Source: Planctomycetota bacterium
GTDB taxonomy: Bacteria > Planctomycetota > UBA1135 > GCA-002686595
Assembly (NCBI GenBank): GCA_020638875.1
Contig: JACKHS010000021.1
Span: 1 to 60,919 of the forward strand
Reading direction: 5' to 3'
Length of the DNA: 60,919 nt
Notes under the pieces: generated by a model
Databases searched by the model: none
Seen by the model: the letters and a program-made list of their open reading frames with translations, nothing else
What the model was told of the DNA's origin: nothing
Part shown: piece after piece, positions 43,071 through 52,614 of the stretch
Layout of the letters: every line of letters starts with the position of its first letter
Numbering within the stretch: position 1 is the first letter of the stretch
Made by a program: the position numbers and the translations under genes

Positions 43071-44556
43071 AGCTCGACCCGCTTCGCCCGCCCGCCGGTG
43101 CGCGCGCACAGCGCCTCCCAGCGACGCGCCAGGCCGCCGGGCGTGTCGACGAGCACCGCGTCGTAGGCGACGCCGCGCCAGCGCGCGGCCTGCTCGAGCA
43201 GCGGGACCATCAGCTCGAGGTTCCAGTGCTCGCCGCCCGTCGGCGCGCCGTCGGTGAAGATCAGCACGCGGTCGACGGCCGGGTCCTCCAGCGCGAGCAA
43301 CGCGGCCTCGTAGACGTCGCCGCTGCCGCGCCACGTCGCGCGCTCGAAGTCGGCGAGCGCCTCGCGCACGTTGCGCTCGTTCGCCGGCACGAGCGCCGGG
43401 CGCCAAGGGTGCGGCTCGGCCGTGTACGGGATCAGGTTGAACCAGGTCCGATCGTCGAGGCGCGGCAACGTCTCGCGCAGCAGCTCGTCCACCTTGCCCT
43501 TGCGCGGCGGCCGGCCTTCGCGCTCGTACCAGAGGCTGCCGCTGAAGTCGACGAGCAGACACAACCGGTCCGAGAGGAGCGGCAGTCCGGCTAGCGTCGC
43601 CGACGTGCGCGGCTCGACCGTGACGCCGGCGCGCCGCGGCACGAAGCCCTCGGGCAGCTCGGCCAGCCACGCGCGCCACGGGCGCGGATCGAGGCGGTGC
43701 TTCAGGCCCGAGAGGTCCTGCAGCGCCTCGTGCGCGGCGAGGCGCAAGCTCGTGCGCGGCTCGTGCTCGAGGCGTTCGACGAGCAACGCGGCCGCGGCGC
43801 GCGTGCCGAGCCCCGCGAGGCCGCGCAGCGCGAGCGCGCGCACGCCGACGTGCTCGTCGGCGACCAGCGCGCGGCACGCGGCGAGGCCGCCGTCCTCGTC
43901 GAGCGCGAGCGCGACCTCGAGCGCCGCCGCGCGCAGCGTGCCCTCCCGCTCGCGCCGCAGCGCGTCCGCCGCCGGCGCGGGCCGCCTCGGGCTCCAGGCG
44001 CGCCAGCGCGCACAGCGCCTGCGCGCGCACCCGCGCCTCGCCACGCCGCTCGGCCAGCCGCTCGAGCTCGCGCGCCGCCCGCGCCAGGTCGCCCTCGCGG
44101 CGGCCGCCGGCGGCGCGCGCGCTCGAGCGACCAGGCGCGAGCTCCGACACCACGGGGTCCTTGCGCTCGACCGCCAGCGCGAGCGCCTCGCACGGCACGT
44201 CGAACGTCGCGCGCCCGAGCAGCTCCGCCGCGCGCGCCGCACGAGCGGCTCCTGCGCCTCAGGCCGCCGCGGCCGAGCAGCTCGCGCACGACGCGCGGCT
44301 CGTCGAGCGCGGCGAGCCGCAATTGCGCCTCGTCGGCCACCTGACCGTGCGCGTCGGCGAGCGCGCCGAGCACCGCCGTCCACGCCTCGTGCCCGCCGAG
44401 CGCGGCCAGCTCACGCACCGCTCGCCGCCGCTGCGCGGGGTCGCCCGCGGACAGCTCGGCGCGCAGCGTGTCGAGGTCGCGCGCGCCGTCGTCGGCGCGC
44501 CGCCACGGAGCGAGCCCGGCGAGGACGACGAGGAGGAGCGTGAGGAGGCGCGGCAC
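43067..44556 (-). pseudogene. HEAT-repeat/von Willebrand factor A domain protein, frameshifted
   Basis: The start is GTG at 44556 with a signal-like N-terminus (RLLTLLLVVLAGLAPW). It is followed by HEAT-like repeats (RRRAVRELAALGGHEAWTAVL; EEGGLAACRALVADEHVGVR-type helices) and a C-terminal vWA domain: LCLLVDFSGSLWYE (MIDAS DxSxS variant), DRVLIFTDGAPTGGEHW. The coding frame changes three times, near 44265, 44235 and 43975, each in runs of GC or GGCC. Segments between the breaks are protein-like and contiguous (FDVPCEALALAVERKDPVVSEL; LARAARELERLAERRGEARV). The C-terminal 250 residues are intact to RVEL-stop. The protein would be secreted or periplasmic, with a vWA metal site. Frame changes may be assembly errors or decay. 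Confidence 0.6.
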
Positions 44557-44585
44557 GTCCCGAGGACTTGCGCGCGCCGCCGCGG

Positions 44586-45213
44586 TCACGCGCGATCCGG
44601 AGCTTCTTCGCGTCGCGCGAGCACGGCCCAGCGTTGCACCCAATCGCGGCCGAGCAGCTCGCGCGGCAGCTCGCGCTCCGCGCGCACGACGAAGCCCGGC
44701 CCCAGCGCGGCGAGCACGTGCTCGAGGTCGTAGCCGTAGGGCGGCCCGCCGTTCTCGGGCGGCTTGCCCTCGGGATAGACGAGCGCGACGAGCCGCCCGT
44801 CGCGCGCCAGGTTGCGCCGCACCATCGCGCCCCACGCCGCGCGGTGCGTCGGGTCGAGCGCGCAGAAGAACGTGTGCTCCCACACGAGGTCGAAGGGCTC
44901 GTCGACGAAGCTCAGCGCGTCCGCGACGACGAAGCGCCCGCGGTGCGGCGCGAGCGCGGCCGTCACCTCCTCGGCGAGCGCGGGCACGACGTCCACCGCC
45001 GTGACGTCCCAGCCGCCCCGCGCGAGCGCCAGCGCGTCGTGCGCGCGCCCGGCGCCCGGGACCAGGGCGCGCGCGCCGGCCGCGGCGGCGCGCGAGCTCC
45101 CCGCTCGCCAGCGCGCGCTCGAGCTCGGGGTGCGCGATGCCACGGTCCCAGGGCGTGTCGCCGGCGGCGTAGCGCGCGCTCCAGTCGAAGGTGCGGGGGG
45201 TGTCGTCGCTCAT
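44586..45213 (-). CDS. TPMT-family SAM-dependent methyltransferase, one frameshift
   Basis: About 208 residues. The N-terminus FDWSARYAAGDTPWDRGIAHPEL is the substrate-side signature of thiopurine S-methyltransferase-like proteins. Then ALVPGAGRAHDALALARGGWDVTAVDV is motif I, followed by DALSFVDEPFDLVWEHTFFCALDP and RRNLARDGRLVALVYP. Between the two parts, near 45085-45100, the frame shifts by two bases (or one extra) in a GCGCGCC run. TACAGT ends six bases before the ATG (45225-45220), predicting a leaderless mRNA. Members methylate small thiol, halide or selenium compounds; the substrate here is unknown. The vWA gene follows 30 bases downstream. Confidence 0.7.
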
Positions 45214-45219
45214 GGTGTC

Positions 45220-45225
45220 ACTGTA
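45220..45225 (-). promoter_or_regulatory. -10-like TACAGT, 6 nt before the TPMT-like start
   Basis: On the minus strand GCTACAGT-GACACC-ATG: exact six-base spacing and no Shine-Dalgarno sequence. Same hexamer as upstream of ptsI. Confidence 0.45.
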
Positions 45226-45275
45226 GCGGCGGGTGAGGTGTATGCGCCCAAGCAGGTGCCGAGGTGTGGCGAGGT

Positions 45276-45693
45276 GAGCGGTTCGGGGAGTTCCTTTCGG
45301 GGGGGAAGTTCAGGAAGGGGGGGAAGACTGGAAGGGGACAACGGCAGACGGGACGGTGCGGCGAGTTTCGAGGAGAGAGCAGGGTCTACAGGCTGGAGCG
45401 CAGCGCGTCTTGCCCGCCTCCGGCCGGCAAGACGCGCTGCGTTCGATCGGAAGTCGGTGCTCCTCCGACGAAGAGGATGGAAGCGCTGCGACGTGCTCGA
45501 CGGAGCTCGGAACGGGCGGAGCTCGAAGCACGTCGGGGGGATCCGGCCGGGGGCCGGATCCGCCCGACGTCTTCCAGTGCCTCCAACCCCCGCCAACGCG
45601 GAACTCGCCGCACCCGGTCGTCTGCCGTTGTCCCCTTCCAGTCTTCCCCCCCTTCCTGAACTTCCCCCCCGAAAGGAACTCCCCGAACCGTCC
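45276..45693. repeat. Palindromic intergenic element with 90-bp arms
   Basis: The left arm (45276-45365, beginning CGGTTCGGGGAGTTCC) and the right arm (45601-45693) are nearly perfect inverted copies of about 90 bases, including GGAAGTTCAGGAAGG and GAAGACTGGAAGGGGACAAC. The centre contains further hairpins: GCGCAGCGCGTCTTGC with GCAAGACGCGCTGCGT (45397-45441), and GGATCCGGCC with GGCCGGATCC (about 45539-45560). No gene. It fills most of the 528-base gap between minus-strand genes. Confidence 0.85.
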
Positions 45694-45741
45694 CTCTCGC
45701 CGCACCTCCTCGCCTGCGAGCCCGTACATCCCCTTCGGTCC

Positions 45742-48352
45742 CTAGCGGTCGACCACCACCTGCTCCCGCTCGACCACCGCCACCGCCTCCCCCACCCGCA
45801 CGCGCGCGTCCCCGAAGGCGTGGAATACGCGCACGCCGCGGCCGGCGTCGAGCGTCTGCAGCGCGAAGCACGCGCCGGTCGGGTACGCGACGCCCCCGCG
45901 CTCGAGCGCGTGGAAGGCCGTGAAGCGCGGGCTCTCGACCAGGAAGCCGTAGCGGCCGAGCACGGTGTCGCCGACGCGCCAGGGAGCGTCGCCGTAGTTG
46001 GCGGTGACGCGCACGTCGCCGAAGACGCTCTGCTCCACGAGCCCGGCCGCGTCGAGGAAGCGGTGCGCGTCCATCGCGCGGCCGGCGATGGCGCGGTGCG
46101 TGCCGCCGAGGAGCTCGTAGACGTTCTTCAGCAGCCGGTCGGTCGGCGCGAGGCCGCGCGCCCAGCCGTGGTCGCCGCGGGCGAACGTGGCCGCGGGCGT
46201 GCGCGCCAGCGCCTCGTCGAGCTCGGGCTCGGCCTCCCAGTAGCGCCCCGCGCCGAACTCGACCATCGGCAGCTCGCCGTACACGAGGTGGTCGAGCACG
46301 GCGTCGGCGCGGTCGGGGCGCAAGCGGTCGGCCTGCACGGTCAGGAGGTCGACCTGGTCGCCGTAGACGATCGGGAAGAGCGGCACCGCGGTGAAGCTCT
46401 CGCCGTGCACGGTGCGGTGCGTCATCACGCCCTCGAGGAAGTCGGCGTGCGGCACGGCCCACTCGCGCACGCCCTCGAGCCCGAGGCCGCCGGCCTGCGC
46501 GCGGGCGAAGTCGAAGAGCGCGAGGCGCGCGGCGCGGTCCCCGGCCGCCGTCATCGGGTGCGCGGCGTGCGTGCAAGGCTGCAGGCGCGTCGTGAGCGTC
46601 GTGTCGAGGAACAGGAAGTCGGGCTGCGCGAGCGCGACGACGCGCGGCAGGTTGCGCTGCGCGAACGCGAGCGCCTGCGTCGTGCAGATCATCCAGCTCT
46701 GCCCGCCGCCCCACACGCCGCCCGCGCGCGGCGCGCCCTGCTCGTCGAGCGCGACGAGCTCGGGATCCCACGACGGCGCGTCCTCGTACAGGTCCTGGTA
46801 GTTGTCGTGCAGGCCGAACAGGTAGCCGAGCGCGCGCACGCCGCGCGCGCAGCGCGCCAGCCCCGCGTCGCCGCCGCAGGCCGCGTTCGCCGGCAGCACG
46901 TCGGGGTGGCCGCCGTCGTAGCCGCCGCGGTTCCAACCGCCGACGAGCACGCGCGCGCGCTCTAGCGCGAGGTCCTCGCGCCAGTGCCGCGCGCACGCGA
47001 GCACGTCGTCGAAGGTGTGCAGCACGCTCGAACCGTCGGCGTGCACCTCGCCCTCGAGCCGCAGCACGGGCGCGCCGAGCGTGCGCGCGTCCACGGCGCG
47101 CGGCGCGCGCAGCCCGCGGCGCTCCGCGACGGCGCGGTAGGCGCGCGCGACGTCGGCGTAGTCGCCGCGGCCGAGCGGCACGAGCTCGCAGGCGGGCGCG
47201 TCCGCGCCGAGCTCGAGCGACAGGCTGCGCACCGGCCCGCCCGCGCGCGGCGAAGCGCTCCGCGCGCGAGGTGAGCACGGCCTCCGGGTCGCGCCACGTG
47301 ACGAGCAGCGCCGCGCCGTGCGAGAGCGCGCCGGCCATCTGCATGGAGACGTCGTGGGCGCGCAGCGCGCGCGTCTCGGGCAGCGCGCCGCGCACGCGCT
47401 CGAGCTCGCCGAGCCACTGCGGCAGCAACACGGCGCCGGCCTGCGCGTCGGCGGTCCACGGGCCGCGGTCGAGCAGCGTCACCGCGCGCACGCTCCACGG
47501 GCCGGCGGCGTCCGCGCTCCACGCGAGCTCGAGCGCCTCGCCGCCGCGCAGCGCGCGCGCGTCCACGCGCAGCTCCACCGCGCCGCCCGGCGGCGCGGCA
47601 GCGCGCGCGCGCGCGGCGAGGTGGCCGTCGGCGGCGACGTGCCAGGCGACCTCGTCCACGGGCAGGTCGAGCCGCGCGCCGTCCGCGCGCGCGAGGTGCG
47701 CGACCGCGAGGCGCGCCGCCGTCGGGTGGCTCGACCAGAGGGCGCCGGCGCGCTCGTCCACGAGCTCCCAGCCTGCCGCCGCGGCGCCGACGCGGAAGAC
47801 CCACCCCGCGCCGCGCAGCTCGAGCGGGTCGGCGGGCGGCGGTGCGGCGAGCGAGGTCGGCGGCGCCTCCGCGCACGAGTCCGCGAGGAGCGGTGCGTCG
47901 GCGGCGAGCTCGAGCTCGAGCGGCGCGACGTCGAGCGCGCGCACCTCGTCCGCCTCGTCGAAGAGCCCGACGTGCAGCGCGTAGCGCCCCTCCGCGAGGT
48001 CGGCCGGCAGCTCGACGAGCCGCGCGCCCAGGCGCACGCGGGCGCCGGCGCGCCACCAGCTCGTCGGCGGGTCGGGGTCGTGGTCCGCCTGCGCCGCGAT
48101 CGCCGCGCAGCGCCGCAGCGGGTCCTCGACGTGCACGAACACGCGCAGGTCGCGCGCGGTCGTCGCGTCGACGTCGAGCGCGAGGCCGACGAGCAGCGCG
48201 TCGCCCGGCCGCGCGCGCGCGTGGCTCAGCTCGAGCGCCGCCAGGCGCGGCGCGAAGCCGGCCGGCGAATCGGTCGGGGGCGCGGGCCCGTCGCCGCAGC
48301 TCGCGAGGACGAGCGCCAGCCCGCCGATGCCTGCGAGATGGCGCGCGAGCAT
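45742..48352 (-). CDS. DUF5696-like putative glycoside hydrolase lipoprotein, one frameshift
   Basis: About 869 residues. The N-terminus LAGIGGLALVLASCGDG has a lipobox, and AGGGGAGC lies upstream as ribosome binding site. The first 380 residues are beta-rich (YALHVGLFDEADEV, WSVRAVTLLDRGPW). Near 47245-47260, in a GCGCGCGG run, the frame jumps, after which 495 residues continue cleanly: VLVGGWNRGGYDGGHPDVLPAN, GYLFGLHDNYQDLYEDAPSW, PDFLFLDTTLTT, ADFLEGVMTHRT. The GWNRGGYDG and HDNYQD motifs recall DUF5696 and GH101-type TIM barrels that act on glycans. This is a family-level inference only. It is downstream of the radical SAM gene, so co-transcription is likely. Confidence 0.6.
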
Positions 48353-48371
48353 CGGCGGCTCCCCTCCCGCC

Positions 48372-50030
48372 TCAGTCCTGGCTACCCGAGGTGGCCGAGG
48401 TCATCGCGCTGCGGCTCTTGCTGGCCGCCGTCGCGCCCGAGCCCGTCTTGTGGCCCGGGTCGATGAACGTGCGCGCGGTCTCGCCGCGCTTGGTCAGCTT
48501 CTTCTCGAGGCGGTTGTAGACGCTGAAGGCCTTCGCCTCGAGCTTGCCCGCCGTCGTCTTGTACGAGCCGTCGGCCAGGCGGCGCCCGGCGCGCTTCTCC
48601 CACAGGCCGCGCTTGCCGCGCGCGAGCCCGTAGTCGAGCGTCACGTAGTGCTGGTACATCTTGCGCGCGTCGGCGACGTGCGGCGGGATCTTGCCCGGCC
48701 AGGTCTCCTCGAGGTGGTACTCGCCGATGGAGCCCCACTCCTCGATGGCCTTCGGCGGGTCGTAGCCGAGGTCGATCGCCTGGTCCCACATCGCGGTGCC
48801 GGGGATCGGGCGGTACGGCCACACGGTCGGGCGCGCTTGCGGCGCGGCGACGTGCAGGCGGCGGCACTGGTCGATCGTGGCGAGCATCGAGTCGGCCTCC
48901 TCGTGCGGGTAGCCGATGATGTAGGTCACCGAGGCGCAGATGTCGCGCTTGTCCATCTCGACGGCGGCCGCGATGTTGTCGTCGCCGTGGATGGGCTTGC
49001 CGATCTTGCTCATCATCTCGTCGCTGCCGGCCTCGGCGCCGATCTCGGCGATGTAGAGGCCCGACGCGGCGAGCTTGTCGAGCGTGTCCTCCTTGTAGTG
49101 GAGGATCGAGTGCGTCTCGAGGAACGCGTTGTACTTGTAGGGCAGCCCGCTCGCGACCTTGAGCTCGGCGAACTCCTTGACGCGCTTCTCCATCACGCCC
49201 CAGTTCGCGTCGTGGAAGCGCACGACGTCGAACTTCCAGCGGTCGTGCAGCTCCGCGAGGTCCTCGTGCATGCGCTGCGCCGGCATCGCCTTCCAGCGCC
49301 GGTCGGTGACGATCGGCGAGCAGCAGAACGTGCAGGGCTCGGGGCAGCCGTAGCTCGAAAAGTACGTGATGCCGAAGTACGGCTTGCGGTCGCTGCCGAG
49401 GCTGCGCGGGCTGGGCATGCGCAGCACGTCGCGGAACGAGGCGCCGCGGAGCTGGTGCTGCTTGTAGGGCTCGATGTCGATCAGGTGCCACGGCATCGGC
49501 GCGATCTCGTTCCAGCCGACGACCGCGCGCTTCTCGGTGCGCACGAGCTCGCCGTCGCGCAGCAGCACGAGGCCCGGGATCCCGTCGAGCGGCTCGCCCG
49601 CGTCGATCGCCTTCACCACGTCGCGGAAGGTCAGCTCGCCCTGCGCGAGCACGACGCACTCGTAGAGCCCCGTCCTGAGCTGCAGGTCCGGCCGCACCGA
49701 CGCGAACCAGCCGCCGATGACCGCCGGCAGGTCGGGGTACTTGCCCTTCACCGCGCGCGTGACCTTCAGGCCGTCGGTGATCATGTAGCCGAGGATGCCC
49801 GTCGTGCCGTAGAGCAGCGCGCCCTCGCACGCGGCGAGCACGCGCTTCACCGCCTCCTCCTCGGAGTAGAGGCTGCCGTCGATGATCTCGACCTCGTAGC
49901 CGTCCTGCAGCGGGAAGGCGGAGATGGTCAGCATCTCCAGCGGCAGCATGTCCTTCGAGGACGGCAGGCCCAGGCTCTGGTCCACCTGCTGGGGCTGGTA
50001 GAGGACGATCTTCTTCTTGCGGGAGATCAT
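48372..50030 (-). CDS. B12-binding-domain radical SAM protein
   Basis: 552 residues. The N-terminal cobalamin-binding Rossmann domain starts KIVLYQPQQVDQSLGLPSSKD and includes LPLEMLTISAFPLQDGYEVEIIDGS. The radical SAM core has FSSYGCPEPCTFCCSP with CxxxCxxC cysteines that hold the 4Fe-4S cluster, then VVRFHDANWGVMEKRV, YIAEIGAEAGSDEMM and SVTYIIGYPHEEADSML. Such enzymes use AdoMet and often B12 for radical C-methylation or rearrangement in lipid, cofactor or natural-product pathways. No pathway gene is adjacent. TACACT (50079-50074) stands 43 bases before the ATG and is the probable -10. Confidence 0.85.
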   Translation of the reverse strand: MISRKKKIVLYQPQQVDQSLGLPSSKDMLPLEMLTISAFPLQDGYEVEIIDGSLYSEEEAVKRVLAACEGALLYGTTGILGYMITDGLKVTRAVKGKYPDLPAVIGGWFASVRPDLQLRTGLYECVVLAQGELTFRDVVKAIDAGEPLDGIPGLVLLRDGELVRTEKRAVVGWNEIAPMPWHLIDIEPYKQHQLRGASFRDVLRMPSPRSLGSDRKPYFGITYFSSYGCPEPCTFCCSPIVTDRRWKAMPAQRMHEDLAELHDRWKFDVVRFHDANWGVMEKRVKEFAELKVASGLPYKYNAFLETHSILHYKEDTLDKLAASGLYIAEIGAEAGSDEMMSKIGKPIHGDDNIAAAVEMDKRDICASVTYIIGYPHEEADSMLATIDQCRRLHVAAPQARPTVWPYRPIPGTAMWDQAIDLGYDPPKAIEEWGSIGEYHLEETWPGKIPPHVADARKMYQHYVTLDYGLARGKRGLWEKRAGRRLADGSYKTTAGKLEAKAFSVYNRLEKKLTKRGETARTFIDPGHKTGSGATAASKSRSAMTSATSGSQD

Positions 50031-50073
50031 GGACGCGGGATCGATCGGGAGACGGCGGGGGAAGGGTCGGACA

Positions 50074-50079
50074 AGTGTA
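50074..50079 (-). promoter_or_regulatory. -10-like TACACT upstream of the radical SAM gene
   Basis: TACACT in the context GTGTACACTTGTCC lies 43 bases before the ATG at 50030, in the short gap after pdxA. Confidence 0.35.
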
Positions 50080-50119
50080 CACGGATCCGGGCTCCCCGGC
50101 GGGAGCCCCGGGCGGCGGC

Positions 50120-51085
50120 TCAGCGCCGCGCCCGCGCCATGCGGGCCGCCTCGACGAGCGCGTGCGCCAGGTCGGCGTGCCGCGCCACGCCCTTTCCGGC
50201 GAGGTCGAACGCGGTGCCGTGCGCCGGGCTGACGCGCAGGTACGGGAGGCCGAGGAGCACGGTGTACCCCTCTCCTTCGCCCAGGAGCTTGATCGGAATG
50301 AAGGCCTGGTCGTGGTAGAGCGCGAGGACGCCGTCGTAGGCGCCCTTGGCCGCCGCCGCGAAGACCGCGTCGGGCGACACGGGGCCGGCGACGTTCACGC
50401 CTTCCGCACGCGCGCGCGCGGCGGCGGGCTCGAGCACCTCGAGCTCCTCGCGCCCGTAGCGGCCGCCCTCGCCGGCGTGCGGATTCAGGCCCGCCAAGGC
50501 GACCCGCGGCTCCGCGATGCCGAGCCCGCGCAGGCCGCGGTCGAGCAGCGCGAGGTGGCGCACGACGCGCTCCTCGGTGACGAGCTCGAGCGCCGCGCGC
50601 AGCGCGAGGTGGCGCGAGAGCAGCAGCACGCGCAGCTCCCCCGCCACCGCCAGCATCTGGTGGTCGTCGACGCCGCACCAGCGGCCGAGCAGCTCGGTCT
50701 GGCCCTCGACCGGCTCGCCGGCGAGGTGCAGCGCCTCCTTGCAGACCGGCGCGGTGACGAGCGCGTCGACCGCGCCGGCGAGCGCGAGCTCGTGCCCGCG
50801 CCGCAGCGCCGCGAGCGCGGCGCGGCCGCAGCCCGCCTGCGCGCGCCCCATCTCCCAGGACTCGGGCGCCGCGGTGGACATCCACACCGCGCCGCCCTCG
50901 GGCACGTCGGCGTCGCGCACCTCGGCGACCTCGGGGAACGCCGGGCAGCGCAGCTTCGCCGGCCCGATCACGACGTAGCGCGCGGCCGCGCGCACCTCCG
51001 GCTCGCCGAAGGCCTTCGCGCAGACCTCCGGCCCGATGCCGGCCGGGTCGCCGAGGGTCAGCGCGACGAGCGGGGTGCGGGCCAT
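50120..51085 (-). CDS. pdxA: 4-hydroxythreonine-4-phosphate dehydrogenase
   Basis: 321 residues, normal for PdxA. Motifs: LTLGDPAGIGPEV at the start, GQTELLGRWCGVDDHQMLAV, AGLNPHAGEGGRYGREE (metal and substrate His), GLALYHDQ-type LALYHDQAFIPIK, and PAHGTAFDLAGKG near the end. The NAD-dependent enzyme makes the amino-ketone precursor of pyridoxal 5'-phosphate, in the DXP-dependent vitamin B6 pathway, and requires a divalent metal. PdxJ, its usual partner, is not in the window. TACACT ends seven bases before the ATG (51098-51093), with no Shine-Dalgarno sequence, so the mRNA may be leaderless. Confidence 0.92.
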   Translation of the reverse strand: MARTPLVALTLGDPAGIGPEVCAKAFGEPEVRAAARYVVIGPAKLRCPAFPEVAEVRDADVPEGGAVWMSTAAPESWEMGRAQAGCGRAALAALRRGHELALAGAVDALVTAPVCKEALHLAGEPVEGQTELLGRWCGVDDHQMLAVAGELRVLLLSRHLALRAALELVTEERVVRHLALLDRGLRGLGIAEPRVALAGLNPHAGEGGRYGREELEVLEPAAARARAEGVNVAGPVSPDAVFAAAAKGAYDGVLALYHDQAFIPIKLLGEGEGYTVLLGLPYLRVSPAHGTAFDLAGKGVARHADLAHALVEAARMARARR

Positions 51086-51092
51086 GCGCGGC

Positions 51093-51098
51093 AGTGTA
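51093..51098 (-). promoter_or_regulatory. -10-like TACACT, 7 nt before pdxA start
   Basis: On the minus strand GCTACACT-GCCGCGC-ATG; no Shine-Dalgarno sequence between hexamer and start. Confidence 0.4.
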
Positions 51099-51128
51099 GC
51101 GCCGCCCGGCGCGCCGGCGCGGAGCTGC

Positions 51129-51134
51129 TAGGAT
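51129..51134 (+). promoter_or_regulatory. -10-like TAGGAT upstream of the lipoprotein gene
   Basis: TAGGAT stands 35 bases before the ATG at 51170, in the context GCTAGGATCGGG. Confidence 0.35.
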
Positions 51135-51169
51135 CGGGCGACGCCCGCGCTCCCCTGCCCCGACCCGCC

Positions 51170-52450
51170 ATGCAGCCTCGCTCGCTCACGCCCGCCCTCG
51201 CCCTGCTCGTCGCCCTCGCCGCCTGCGCCGACGCCGACTCGACGCCGAGCGCGCCCGAGCGCGCGGCCGCCGCGGACCCACGGTCGCGACGCCTGCGCAT
51301 CGCAGGCGCCGCCGCGCGACGAGCCGCCGGCGCCGGAGCGGCCGACCGCGCAGGCTCCCGCGCGCCCGGCGCTCGCGCTCGAGGAGGTCGAGGTCCCCGA
51401 CCCTGCGCGCGGCGGCATGGCCGCCTACCGGCTGCTCGTGCCCGAGGGCTGGGCGCTCGAGGGCGGCGTGACGAAGGTCGGCGGCGCGCTGCACATGATC
51501 CCGACCGTCAGCGACGTGACGGTGCGCGCGCGCCGGACGGCGCGCGCGCGCGCTTCTGGAGCCTGCTCGAGTACGGCTGGGCCGACGGCATCTACGGCCA
51601 GCCGGGCGCGCCGTACGAGGGCCGCCCGCTGATGCCGGTGCCCGCGACGCTCGCCGAGCACTGGCAGCGCGTCTTCGAGCTGTTCCCGAAGGAGGGCGTG
51701 ACGGACCTCGAGATCGTCGCGGAGGAGGTGCGCCCCGCCGCGACGAAGCGCCTGCGCGAGCTGCTCGCGCCGCTCTACGAGAGCACGCGCCGCGACGACG
51801 CGCAGCTGCGCCCGATGGGCCGGTCGAAGGAGTTCAGCGCCGAGGCGCGGCGCCTCGTGGTCCGCTACAGCGAGGGCGGCAAGCGCATCGAGGCGACGCT
51901 CTTCGCCGACCTCACGAAGTCCATCTACCGCGGGCCGGGCGGCTTCGTCACGGCCGCGATGTGGACCCTCGACCACGCCTACTGCGTGTTCGGGCCGGTG
52001 GGCGGCGAAACGCTCGCCGATCCGGTGCTGGCCGCGGTCGTGCGCTCGCGCCGCGAGGTGCCCGAGTGGCAGCTCGCGATCCAGCGCTGGTACGCCGAGC
52101 GCAACCAGCAGCTCGTCGCCGAGGGCCAGGCGCGCGTGCTCGCCGCCGCGCGCGCGGCCGTCGCGACGCGCACGACGCAGTCGCAGGACCTGCTCGACAT
52201 CAGCTTCGCGGGCTGGAAGTCGCGCAACGCCGCGAGCGACGCGGGCCAGGCGAACCTGGTGAACGCCATCCACGAGCGCACGACCTACGCGCAGCCCGCC
52301 GGCGGCACCGTCGACCTGCCGAGCTACTACCGCAACGTCTACACCGACGGGCAGGGCCACTACGTGCTGCACGACGACGCGAACTGGGAGATCCACACCG
52401 ACCCGGCCTGGAACGCGCGCGAGTGGACGCGCATGACGCCGCAGCAGTGA
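51170..52450 (+). CDS. Lipoprotein of unknown function, two compensating frameshifts
   Basis: Starts MQPRSLTPALALLVALAAC with a lipobox (ALAAC). Between about 51285 and 51535 the protein-like frame is another one (EEVEVPDPARGGMAAYRLLVPEGW, EGGVTKVGGALHMIPTVSDV), then the original frame resumes with SLLEYGWADGIYGQPG. So two indels, both in GC-rich runs (the second at GCGCGCGCGC near 51535), cancel out. The rest is intact: EGVTDLEIVAEEVRPAATKR, FGPVGGETLADPVLAAVVRS, LPSYYRNVYTDGQGHYVLHDD. There is no known motif. The C-terminal 100 residues, rich in Tyr, Trp and Asp, look like an extracellular domain. Confidence 0.6.
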   Translation: MQPRSLTPALALLVALAACADADSTPSAPERAAAADPRSRRLRIAGAAARRAAGAGAADRAGSRAPGARARGGRGPRPCARRHGRLPAARARGLGARGRRDEGRRRAAHDPDRQRRDGARAPDGARARFWSLLEYGWADGIYGQPGAPYEGRPLMPVPATLAEHWQRVFELFPKEGVTDLEIVAEEVRPAATKRLRELLAPLYESTRRDDAQLRPMGRSKEFSAEARRLVVRYSEGGKRIEATLFADLTKSIYRGPGGFVTAAMWTLDHAYCVFGPVGGETLADPVLAAVVRSRREVPEWQLAIQRWYAERNQQLVAEGQARVLAAARAAVATRTTQSQDLLDISFAGWKSRNAASDAGQANLVNAIHERTTYAQPAGGTVDLPSYYRNVYTDGQGHYVLHDDANWEIHTDPAWNAREWTRMTPQQ

Positions 52451-52483
52451 GCGGCTTGCGCGCGGGTCGGGCGCGGCGCCCTG

Positions 52484-52614
52484 GCAGCCCGTTGAAGAAG
52501 CGCTTCGGATGCCGGGGCGGCGGCATCCGCTGCGGTGCGGGGCCTGGAGACGCAGGCGAGTCGGTGGAGTCGGCGAGGCGTTCCGGGGCCGCGCTGGAGC
52601 GGAGGACGTCGTCC
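52484..52614. mobile_element. MITE-like palindrome, second copy, right arm truncated
   Basis: GCAGCCCGTTGAAGAAG... to ...GCGGAGGACGTCGTCC aligns with the element at 42905 along its left arm, centre (GGAGACGCAGGCGAGTCGGTGGA) and inner right arm. It then stops matching at about 52614, some 35 bases short of the expected end. The truncated side abuts the 3' end of the SbcC-like gene. Confidence 0.7.
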
